A DNA stretch of 9,785 bases, from the NCBI GenBank assembly GCA_002352635.1, contig DEIT01000125.1, positions 7,376-17,160 of the forward strand. The letters run 5' to 3'. The DNA is from Hyphomicrobiaceae bacterium UBA2767 (GTDB taxonomy: Bacteria; Pseudomonadota; Alphaproteobacteria; Rhizobiales; Methyloligellaceae). Below, piece after piece: positions 1 to 5,866 of this stretch. The position numbers and the translations under genes were made by a program. Under the pieces are notes generated by a model that worked only from the letters and a program-made list of their open reading frames with translations, ran no database searches and was not told the DNA's origin. The first letter of the stretch is position 1, and each line of letters starts with the position of its first letter.

Positions 1-29
1 GGCAATCGCCACATGGCAAGTAGGCAAAT

Positions 30-58
30 GAAAGCCCCGCCGGTTAGGCGGGGCTTTC
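30..58 (-). terminator. Intrinsic terminator after hupB (possibly bidirectional)
   Basis: A perfect 12-bp inverted repeat (GAAAGCCCCGCC, with GGCGGGGCTTTC as its other arm) closes a 5-nt loop. It begins 25 nt beyond the hupB stop codon on the minus strand. The stem is GC-rich and ends in a TTT tract in either direction (CTTTCATTT on the minus strand, CTTTCGGCTTGTT on the plus strand), so it could also stop transcription entering from the left. The T tracts are short and interrupted, so efficiency cannot be judged. Confidence 0.85.
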
Positions 59-83
59 GGCTTGTTCGTAGGTAGATTGGAAC

Positions 84-359
84 TTAGTTGTTCACGGTCT
101 CTTTCAAGGCTTTACCCGCCTTGAATTTTGGTACACGCGACGCAGGGATCTGGATCGATTCACCGGTGCGTGGATTGCGCCCGGTTGATGCCTTGCGCTG
201 AGCCACCTGGAAATTGCCAAAACCGACAATCCGGACGGTATCGCCGGACTTCAAGGCGCCGGCAATTCCGTCAAAAGTTGCATCAACGGCTTCCGCCGCT
301 GCTTCTTTGGAAATTTGCGCTTGTTGCGCAACGAGTGAGACCAGCTCTGTCTTATTCAC
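84..359 (-). CDS. hupB: HU family DNA-binding protein
   Basis: This is a 91-residue histone-like nucleoid protein that binds and bends DNA without strong sequence specificity, acting as a homodimer or heterodimer. The length is typical for HU. The N-terminal helical dimerisation part (about 1-40) is followed by the beta-saddle. GFGNF is at 46-50 and the DNA-arm signature GRNPRTG at 60-66, where the proline at 63 is the residue that intercalates between base pairs in HU/IHF proteins. The C-terminus has the usual PKFKAGKALK. The start codon is GTG (357-359), chosen because it gives the family N-terminus MNKTELV and has AAAGGA 7 nt upstream. It lies downstream of lon in the same direction, but a strong -10-like element in the gap suggests its own promoter. 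HU rather than IHF is inferred from overall similarity. The exact paralogue name (hupB or hupA) is conventional for this locus. Confidence 0.95.
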   Translation of the reverse strand: MNKTELVSLVAQQAQISKEAAAEAVDATFDGIAGALKSGDTVRIVGFGNFQVAQRKASTGRNPRTGESIQIPASRVPKFKAGKALKETVNN

Positions 360-372
360 GGATCTGTCCTTT
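360..372 (-). promoter_or_regulatory. hupB ribosome-binding site deciding a GTG start
   Basis: On the minus strand AAAGGA (372 to 367) lies 7 nt before the GTG at 359-357. No ATG in a suitable place gives the conserved MNK N-terminus, so the GTG is the supported start. Confidence 0.75.
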
Positions 373-388
373 CGATTGCTATTTCGTA

Positions 389-447
389 CGAGTCGCTAAT
401 CGCACTTGTTAACGCATTCCAGGAGTGTCCCGAATCGCTAACGACTC
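389..447 (-). repeat. Direct and inverted repeat in the hupB leader
   Basis: On the plus strand CGAGTCGCTAA (389-399) and CGAATCGCTAA (431-441) match at 10 of 11 positions and are 42 bp apart, about four helical turns. The second copy runs into CGACTC (442-447), which is complementary to GAGTCG at 390-395. A transcript starting near 447 could therefore pair its first ten bases with its own downstream copy (10 pairs, two of them G-U). The element lies between the putative hupB -10 box and its start codon. It may be an operator pair or a leader RNA hairpin; the sequence does not decide. Confidence 0.5.
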
Positions 448-452
448 ACAAC

Positions 453-481
453 ATAATACCGAAAAAAATCCCAGAAAACCG
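453..481 (-). promoter_or_regulatory. Putative hupB promoter
   Basis: On the minus strand TATTAT (458 to 453) matches the sigma-70 -10 consensus at 5 of 6 positions. It is preceded by an AT-rich stretch containing a run of seven T residues. At 16-18 nt spacing the -35 region (GGTTTT or CGGTTT) is a poor match, so the promoter may rely on the -10 element, on an activator, or on a different -35 preference. The predicted start near 446 gives a leader of about 87 nt that begins in the repeat described at 389-447. Confidence 0.45.
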
Positions 482-561
482 GCAAAAATGCAGTTTTGTG
501 AAAAGAGTTTGACAGCGGGCCAAACAAGTTTCTGACGGGGTTGGGACCAAATCGGCGCTGA

Positions 562-3006
562 CTAGTGCGCCGTCAGGCCGGTTTCGGCATCCCCGTCACC
601 GGAGACCGAAGCCGCCTCGGCGGCTGCAGCCTCATCCCATTCAATCGGTTCCGGCTCACGTACCAGTGCGATCTTGAGAACCTCATCCACCTGAGAAACT
701 GGAATAATTTCAAGGCTGTTCTTCAATTCATCAGGAATTTCAACCAGTTCCTTGGCATTCTCCTCAGGAATGAGAACGGTCTTCACGCCACCGCGCATCG
801 CCGCAAGCAGCTTCTCTTTCAGCCCGCCAATCGGGAAGACGCGGCCTCGCAATGTAATCTCACCGGTCATGGCGACATCTTTACGCACGGGAATGCCCGT
901 CATCACCGAGACAATCGCAGTCACCATTCCGACACCGGCAGAAGGCCCATCCTTAGGTGTTGCGCCTTCAGGCACGTGAACGTGAATATCGCGTTTGTCG
1001 AACAAAGGCGGCTCAATGCCGAAATCGACGGCGCGTGATTTGACGTAGGCGTTCGCGGCCTGAATCGACTCCTTCATGACGTCGCGCAGATTTCCGGTAA
1101 CCGTCATTTTGCCCTTGCCGGGCATCATGACGCCTTCGATCGTGAGCAACTCGCCACCTGTTTCCGTCCAGGCAAGTCCGGTGACCACACCAACAAGGTC
1201 TTCGCGCTCCGTCTCGCCGTAGCGGTATTTCGGAATACTGAGATATTCCTCCAGGTTGTCCATCGTGATCGATACGGACTTGTTGTCGGTTGTCAGCAGT
1301 TCCTTGACCGATTTGCGTGCCAGCTTGGCAAGCTCGCGTTCAAGATTACGCACACCGGCTTCGCGCGTGTAACGGCGAATGACTTCAAGCAGCGCGTCGT
1401 CCTTGATTTCCCACTCATCGGTTGTCAATGCATGTGACTTGAGCAGTTCCGGAATGAGGTGACGGCGTGCGATCTGCACCTTTTCGTCCTCGGTGTAACC
1501 GGCGATACGAATGATCTCCATGCGGTCCATCAGGGCCGGAGGGATATTCAGCGTATTGGCCGTGGTCACGAACAGAACATTGGAGAGGTCATAGTCAACC
1601 TCAAGGTAGTGATCGTTGAAGGCATTGTTCTGTTCAGGGTCGAGGACCTCGAGGAGCGCCGATGCGGGATCTCCGCGGAAGTCCGCGCCCATCTTGTCGA
1701 TCTCGTCGAGAAGGAAAAGCGGATTGGTCTTTTTCGCCTTCTTCATCGACTGGATGACCTTGCCGGGCATCGAACCGATATAGGTGCGCCTGTGGCCACG
1801 AATTTCCGCTTCGTCGCGCACGCCACCCAAAGACATGCGAACGAACTCACGGCCCGTAGCACGGGCAATCGATTGGCCGAGCGATGTCTTGCCGACACCG
1901 GGAGGGCCAACGAGACACAGGATCGGACCTTTTAGTTTGTTGGTGCGCGCCTGCACCGCGAGGTATTCGACAATACGGTCTTTCACCTTTTCCAAGCCGT
2001 AGTGATCCTCGTCGAGGGTCTTCTGGGCTTCGTCCAGATCCTTCTTGATCTTGCCCTTGACGCCCCATGGGATGTTCAACAACCAATCGAGATAGTTGCG
2101 CACGACAGTCGCTTCGGCAGACATCGGGCTCATCTGCTTGAGTTTCTTCAACTCGGCAGTTGCTTTTTCCTTGGCTTCCTTGGAGAGGCGTGTGGACTCG
2201 ATCTTGTCTTCAAGTTCCGAGATATCGTCACGGCCATCTTCGGCGTCGCCGAGTTCCTTCTGGATGGCTTTCATCTGCTCATTCAGATAGTACTCGCGCT
2301 GGGTCTTCTCCATCTGCCGCTTGACGCGCGAACGGATCTTCTTCTCGACCTGAAGCACGGAAATCTCACTCTCCATGAGTGCGTAAACGCGCTCAAGCCG
2401 GGCCGTTACGGAGACGGTATCGAGAATTTCCTGCTTGTCGGCGATCTTGATGGCCAGATGAGAGGCAATCGTATCAGCGAGTTTCGAATAGTCCTCAATC
2501 TGCGTAACCGTGCCGAGGACTTCCGGTGAAATTTTCTTGTTGAGACGGACATAGCTTTCGAATTGGGCAATCGCGGACCGGGCCAGCGCCTCGACCTCGT
2601 CACTTGCACCGATTTCTTCCTCAACCGGTTCGATGGCGGCTTCAAAATACGCGTCGTTTTCCACGTAATCCGAAATACGAACCCGCTCGGTGCCTTCGAC
2701 CAGAACCTTGACCGTTCCATCGGGCAGCTTCAGCAACTGCAGAACAGATGCAAGGGTGCCGAGCATATAAATGTCGTCTGTCGATGGCTCATCGTCGCCA
2801 GCGTTCTTCTGGGCAACGAGCAGAATCTGTTTTTCGCTCTGCGTCACCTCTTCAAGAGCATTGATCGACTTCTCGCGGCCGACAAACAGCGGCACGATCA
2901 TGTGCGGGAAGACAACAATATCCCGCAGCGGTAACACAGGATATGCGTCACCACTCTTGGGTTTGGCTGGCGCTTGCTCTTTTTCGTTTTCTTTTTCGTC
3001 GCTCAT
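562..3006 (-). CDS. lon: ATP-dependent protease Lon (La)
   Basis: This is an 814-residue cytoplasmic LonA protease. It unfolds and degrades misfolded and selected regulatory proteins as a homohexamer. The N-terminal LON substrate domain spans about 22-215 (it begins PVLPLRDIVVFPHMIVPLFVGR, split by eye) and a charged coiled-coil-like helical segment spans about 220-300. The AAA+ module follows, with Walker A GPPGVGKT at 367-374 and Walker B LFLLDEID at 430-437. The C-terminal protease domain runs from about 600 to 785, with the Ser-Lys dyad S689 in PKDGPSAG and K732 in GGLKEK; their 43-residue spacing equals that of the E. coli enzyme. The last 25 residues are an Ala/Glu-rich tail of the kind I recall in alphaproteobacterial Lon. 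The ATG has AGGA 7 nt upstream. It lies between clpX (321 bp upstream) and hupB (202 bp downstream). A promoter-like element near 3195-3225 suggests separate transcription. Confidence 0.98.
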   Translation of the reverse strand: MSDEKENEKEQAPAKPKSGDAYPVLPLRDIVVFPHMIVPLFVGREKSINALEEVTQSEKQILLVAQKNAGDDEPSTDDIYMLGTLASVLQLLKLPDGTVKVLVEGTERVRISDYVENDAYFEAAIEPVEEEIGASDEVEALARSAIAQFESYVRLNKKISPEVLGTVTQIEDYSKLADTIASHLAIKIADKQEILDTVSVTARLERVYALMESEISVLQVEKKIRSRVKRQMEKTQREYYLNEQMKAIQKELGDAEDGRDDISELEDKIESTRLSKEAKEKATAELKKLKQMSPMSAEATVVRNYLDWLLNIPWGVKGKIKKDLDEAQKTLDEDHYGLEKVKDRIVEYLAVQARTNKLKGPILCLVGPPGVGKTSLGQSIARATGREFVRMSLGGVRDEAEIRGHRRTYIGSMPGKVIQSMKKAKKTNPLFLLDEIDKMGADFRGDPASALLEVLDPEQNNAFNDHYLEVDYDLSNVLFVTTANTLNIPPALMDRMEIIRIAGYTEDEKVQIARRHLIPELLKSHALTTDEWEIKDDALLEVIRRYTREAGVRNLERELAKLARKSVKELLTTDNKSVSITMDNLEEYLSIPKYRYGETEREDLVGVVTGLAWTETGGELLTIEGVMMPGKGKMTVTGNLRDVMKESIQAANAYVKSRAVDFGIEPPLFDKRDIHVHVPEGATPKDGPSAGVGMVTAIVSVMTGIPVRKDVAMTGEITLRGRVFPIGGLKEKLLAAMRGGVKTVLIPEENAKELVEIPDELKNSLEIIPVSQVDEVLKIALVREPEPIEWDEAAAAEAASVSGDGDAETGLTAH

Positions 3007-3058
3007 ATCTCTGTCCTAGCTGAGGTGTGGACGCTCCGAACTGCGCAGGCACTGTATC

Positions 3059-3083
3059 GGGGCATACGTTTCAACGGTGCCCC
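3059..3083 (-). repeat. Hairpin in the lon leader
   Basis: The outer arms GGGGCA (3059-3064) and TGCCCC (3078-3083) are perfectly complementary. They enclose CGTT (3067-3070) and AACG (3073-3076), giving a two-part stem with a small internal loop. It lies 53 nt upstream of the lon ATG and lacks a following T tract, so a leader structure is more likely than a terminator. Its function is unknown. Confidence 0.45.
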
Positions 3084-3194
3084 TGCTGGATCAAATAACT
3101 TAGCTTAGCCATCAAACGCCGAACTCTAACGTTCAGAATGATTCCAGTACACCGCAACGGGACTGGGGTTACGGACACGTTGCCGCAGCCGTGC

Positions 3195-3225
3195 ATATAG
3201 GTGGACGCCACTGTCAGTCGAAGTC
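3195..3225 (-). promoter_or_regulatory. Putative lon promoter
   Basis: On the minus strand CTTCGA (3223 to 3218) is followed 17 nt later by CTATAT (3200 to 3195), in the context CCTATATG. CTATAT is the -10 hexamer I recall for rhizobial housekeeping promoters, and CCTATAT also resembles the -10 of alphaproteobacterial heat-shock (RpoH) promoters. The -35 part is imperfect against either CTTGAC or CTTGAA. A true CTTGAC lies 5 nt further upstream but at a 22-nt spacing. The -35 part is contained in an 11-mer, GACTTCGACTG, that recurs upstream of tig. Which sigma factor is used cannot be decided here. Confidence 0.4.
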
Positions 3226-3327
3226 AAGCGACCGCTACACTAGTCGTTAAAACCAATGCGTGACCGTATGATGGTTAAGATTCGGCGGCGTAGGCAAGAG
3301 AAGATGTAGGAAGCCGAGGTCTCAGGT

Positions 3328-4593
3328 TCAAGCGCTGGACTCAATTTCTTCCGCGCGCTCGGAATAGATCCGCAGCGGTCGTGCCGATCCTTCAACAACT
3401 TCAGGGCTGATCACAATTTCCTCAATACCCTTGAAGCTGGGCAAATCAAACATCGTATCGAGCAGAATGCCTTCCATGATCGAGCGCAATCCGCGCGCGC
3501 CGGTTTTGCGTTCAATTGCACGGCGAGCGATGCCCGAAAGCGACTCGTCAGAGAAGGTTAGCTGGACGTCTTCCATTTCGAACAGACGCTGATACTGCTT
3601 GACGAGCGCGTTCTTCGGCTCGGTCAGGATTGTGATGAGAGCGTCCTCATCGAGGTCTTCGAGCGTCGCGAGCACCGGTACGCGTCCGATGAACTCGGGA
3701 ATGAGACCAAATCGGAGCAAATCCTCCGGCTCGACATTCTTCAGCAGCTCACCCATTTTGCGCTCATCATCCGCCTCGACAGTTGCGCCAAAGCCAATCG
3801 ACGTGCTGCGGCCGCGCTTGGAAATAATCTTTTCAAGGCCGGCAAACGCGCCACCGCAAATAAACAGGATATTGGTGGTGTCGACTTGCAGGAATTCCTG
3901 CTGCGGATGCTTGCGTCCACCCTGCGGCGGGACACTTGCAACAGTACCTTCCATGATTTTCAGCAGCGCCTGCTGGACACCCTCACCCGACACGTCTCGG
4001 GTGATCGACGGATTGTCGGATTTGCGGGAAATCTTGTCGACCTCGTCGATATAGACGATGCCGCGTTGAGCGCGCTCGACATTGTAGTCTGCTGACTGAA
4101 GCAGCTTGAGAATAATGTTTTCGACGTCTTCACCGACATAGCCGGCTTCGGTCAATGTTGTTGCATCGGCCATTGTGAAGGGAACGTCGAGGATACGTGC
4201 AAGCGTCTGTGCGAGCAGCGTTTTGCCGCAACCGGTCGGACCAATAAGCAGAATATTGGATTTGGCCAGTTCGACGTCCGCGTTCTTGCCGGAATGATTG
4301 AGGCGCTTGTAGTGGTTATGAACAGCGACGGAAAGGACGCGCTTGGCGTGATCCTGGCCAATGACATAGTCGTCCAGCACCGTGCATATCTCGCCAGGTG
4401 TTGGGACACCGTCACTGGATTTAACGAGCGAGCTCTTGTTCTCTTCGCGGATGATGTCCATGCACAATTCGACGCATTCATCGCAGATAAATACGGTGGG
4501 TCCGGCGATCAGCTTACGGACCTCATGCTGGCTCTTGCCACAGAAGGAACAGTAAAGTGTATTCTTGGAGTCGTTACCGCTCGATTTGCTCAT
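3328..4593 (-). CDS. clpX: ATP-dependent Clp protease ATP-binding subunit ClpX
   Basis: ClpX is the AAA+ unfoldase that recognises tagged substrates and threads them into ClpP. With the start used here it has 421 residues. The N-terminal zinc-binding domain has cysteines at 15, 18, 37 and 40. Walker A GPTGCGKT is at 118-125, pore loop GYVG at 151-154, Walker B IVYIDEVD at 179-186, the RKH pore loop at 227-229, the ClpP-docking IGF loop at 266-268, and the sensor-2 motif GARGLR at 365-370. Every element expected for a working unfoldase is present. An in-frame ATG lies three codons upstream (4602). I chose 4593 because it has AGGA 8 nt before it, that upstream ATG overlaps the same SD, and alphaproteobacterial ClpX proteins typically begin MSK. 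It follows clpP after an unusually long gap and is followed by lon. Confidence 0.97.
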   Translation of the reverse strand: MSKSSGNDSKNTLYCSFCGKSQHEVRKLIAGPTVFICDECVELCMDIIREENKSSLVKSSDGVPTPGEICTVLDDYVIGQDHAKRVLSVAVHNHYKRLNHSGKNADVELAKSNILLIGPTGCGKTLLAQTLARILDVPFTMADATTLTEAGYVGEDVENIILKLLQSADYNVERAQRGIVYIDEVDKISRKSDNPSITRDVSGEGVQQALLKIMEGTVASVPPQGGRKHPQQEFLQVDTTNILFICGGAFAGLEKIISKRGRSTSIGFGATVEADDERKMGELLKNVEPEDLLRFGLIPEFIGRVPVLATLEDLDEDALITILTEPKNALVKQYQRLFEMEDVQLTFSDESLSGIARRAIERKTGARGLRSIMEGILLDTMFDLPSFKGIEEIVISPEVVEGSARPLRIYSERAEEIESSA

Positions 4594-4668
4594 TCTACTC
4601 ATCCTGGTCCGGGCCGGGCATTTATCTGCCGATGAGGCAGTAACATGTCCGGCGGTACCGTCGACTTA

Positions 4669-4689
4669 GTCCGTGGAACTTCCCTGGAC
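4669..4689. repeat. 21-bp interrupted palindrome upstream of clpX
   Basis: The pattern is GTCC-NN-GGAA-C-TTCC-NN-GGAC, symmetric at 16 of 20 non-central positions. It lies 76 bp upstream of the clpX ATG. The single-base centre would make a strained RNA loop, so a dimeric DNA-binding protein site is the better reading. The cognate regulator is unknown. Confidence 0.45.
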
Positions 4690-4740
4690 CGATTTTAAGG
4701 CGGGAAGAACCCCTGCCCGTGAACTCAACATGCTATTCGC

Positions 4741-4765
4741 GGATTGATCAAGAATTGATTAATCC
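4741..4765. repeat. 25-bp near-perfect palindrome upstream of clpX
   Basis: The arms GGATTGATCAA and TTGATTAATCC (11 bp each) flank the centre GAA and differ from perfect symmetry at one position. The core is also a direct repeat: ATTGATCA (4743-4750) and ATTGATTA (4754-4761) are 11 bp apart, one helical turn. This resembles a site for a dimeric regulator. It is not an FNR-type TTGAT-N4-ATCAA arrangement. It lies 147 bp upstream of the clpX ATG. Confidence 0.5.
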
Positions 4766-5000
4766 AGTAAGGTGCGTCTTTCTAGTTCGTTACCGAAACC
4801 CTGACAGCCTGGCGTGCACTTCCGCACTCGACATCTGATTGTGCGTCCTCTTGTGTGTATTTCAATATGGGCGATTTTTCGAACACTGGCAGGCTATAGA
4901 TTCCACAAATTTCCGTGACGTTAACAGATATGTACCCGATCATGTAGCAACAAGAGCAAGACACGGGCCAATTTTGGGCAGCCAGCGTCAATACAAGCGA

Positions 5001-5660
5001 TTAGTCCCCATCTTTCTCGGTTTTTTCCTCACCCTCGTCCTCTTCGGGCATTGACCGTTTCATTATGACATCATCAACAATGCCAAATTCCTTGGCTTCT
5101 TCGGCGTTCATGAAATAGTCGCGGTCAAGCGTCCCTTCTATTTTATCGTAATCCTGTCCCGTGTGGGTGACATAGATCTCGTTCAATCGGCGCTTGGTCT
5201 TGATAATGTCCTCGGCGTGCCGCTCGATGTCGCTCGCCTGCCCCTGAAATCCTCCGGATGGCTGGTGCAGCATGATCCGGGCGTTGGGGAGCGCAAAACG
5301 CATTCCTTTCTCACCCGCCGTCAGCAGCAGCGAGCCCATGGACGCAGCCTGCCCAGTGCACAAGGTGGAAACCGGAGGGCGAATAAACTGCATGGTGTCG
5401 TACATTGCCATGCCAGATGTTACGACCCCGCCCGGCGAATTGATGTACATGGCGATTTCTTTTTTGGGATTGTCTGCCTCCAGGTACAGCAGCTGTGCTG
5501 TGACGAGAGAAGCCATGTAGTCTTCGATCACGCCGGTCACGAAGATTATCCGCTCCTTGAGCAGGCGGGAATAAATGTCGTACGCGCGCTCGCCTCGGTT
5601 CGTCTGTTCGACGACCATGGGCACAAGGGTATTCATATAAGTCTCGACTGGGTCTTGCAT
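5001..5660 (-). CDS. clpP: ATP-dependent Clp protease proteolytic subunit ClpP
   Basis: ClpP is a serine peptidase that forms a double-heptamer chamber and degrades proteins fed in by ClpX (or ClpA). It has 219 residues from the chosen start. The catalytic triad is S107 in GQAASMGS, H132 in MLHQPSGG and D181 in LDRDYF. The Ser-His and His-Asp spacings (25 and 49) equal those of E. coli ClpP. The C-terminus is a strongly acidic/lysine tail (about 205-219). The start is the ATG at 5660 because AAGGAG lies 8 nt upstream and the protein then begins MQDPVETYMN, as in relatives. An in-frame TTG seven codons earlier (5681) would place this SD inside the coding sequence. It is 206 bp downstream of tig and 407 bp upstream of clpX, so the clpP-clpX pair is ordered as usual but not tightly coupled. 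Confidence 0.97.
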   Translation of the reverse strand: MQDPVETYMNTLVPMVVEQTNRGERAYDIYSRLLKERIIFVTGVIEDYMASLVTAQLLYLEADNPKKEIAMYINSPGGVVTSGMAMYDTMQFIRPPVSTLCTGQAASMGSLLLTAGEKGMRFALPNARIMLHQPSGGFQGQASDIERHAEDIIKTKRRLNEIYVTHTGQDYDKIEGTLDRDYFMNAEEAKEFGIVDDVIMKRSMPEEDEGEEKTEKDGD

Positions 5661-5674
5661 ACGCACTGCTCCTT
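5661..5674 (-). promoter_or_regulatory. clpP ribosome-binding site deciding the start
   Basis: On the minus strand AAGGAG (5674 to 5669) lies 8 nt before the ATG at 5660-5658. This near-ideal SD selects that ATG over the upstream in-frame TTG at 5681. Confidence 0.85.
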
Positions 5675-5758
5675 GTTCCAATCCCCAGCCGCGCCGGGCG
5701 ATTTGGCCGATCTATGACGAACCGGGCGATACTGTTAGCCGATTCGCGGCAATCGTGG

Positions 5759-5793
5759 ATAATATTGACGAGGTGCAGGAAATTAGAACCTGC
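5759..5793 (-). promoter_or_regulatory. Putative clpP promoter with overlapping inverted repeat
   Basis: On the minus strand TATTAT (5764 to 5759) is a good -10 hexamer. At 18 nt spacing the -35 is TTCTAA (5788 to 5783), a 3 of 6 match to TTGACA. An inverted repeat, GCAGG (5775-5779) with CCTGC (5789-5793), flanks the -35 and could be an operator. The predicted leader is about 92 nt. The call rests mainly on the -10 hexamer. Confidence 0.3.
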
Positions 5794-5866
5794 GTGCCGA
5801 AGATGGCTAGATCTGACATCACCCTCGGAAATTGCGTCCGTGAATACGGGCAATGTGAGCCGGAAA

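Larger units (their letters stand above)
3007..3327. other. 321-bp clpX-lon intergenic region
   Basis: No convincing coding sequence is visible on either strand. On the minus strand, in transcription order, it holds a weak AACCA/TGGTT dyad downstream of clpX (3251-3276), a promoter-like element (3195-3225), a hairpin (3059-3083) and the lon SD sequence (AGGA at 3017-3014). A tandem CTTAG repeat (about 3099-3108) is also present and has no assigned role. The length and content fit a separate lon promoter with a leader of roughly 180 nt. Confidence 0.6.
4594..5000. other. 407-bp clpP-clpX intergenic region with two dyads
   Basis: No convincing protein-coding gene is visible. A short reading frame at 4782-4991 (minus, TTG start, no SD) has unconvincing composition. 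The region carries a 25-bp imperfect palindrome (4741-4765) and a 21-bp interrupted palindrome (4669-4689). A small CTGCC-GATGA-GGCAG hairpin (4626-4640) lies 33 nt upstream of the clpX ATG, followed by the clpX SD (AGGA at 4605-4602). No clear -35/-10 pair was found. The density of dyads suggests that clpX is transcribed or controlled separately from clpP. Confidence 0.55.

Noticed and set aside
1..29. Small dyads GGC-AATC-GCC and GCCA-CA-TGGC at the left edge
   Set aside because: The stems are only three or four pairs; they may belong to a feature beyond the window, but nothing can be supported.
501..525. GTTTG/CAAAC stem with TCTTTT as a lon terminator
   Set aside because: The stem has five pairs, only two of them G-C, with a 9-nt loop; too weak to call a terminator.
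2002..2529. 175-codon plus-strand frame inside lon
   Set aside because: It is an antisense shadow of the Lon helical and AAA+ region, which is certain from its motifs.
3251..3276. AACCA/TGGTT dyad followed by TTTAAC as a clpX terminator
   Set aside because: The stem is five pairs around a 16-nt loop and the T tract is short. It is mentioned only as part of the intergenic description.
4600..4602. Upstream ATG of clpX as the start
   Set aside because: It lacks its own SD and overlaps the AGGA that serves the ATG at 4593. The longer N-terminus is not typical of the family.
4782..4991. 69-codon minus-strand frame between clpP and clpX
   Set aside because: It starts at TTG without an SD, is rich in Cys and aromatic residues in no pattern, and ends in a low-quality tail. 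It may only reflect an AT-richer gap.
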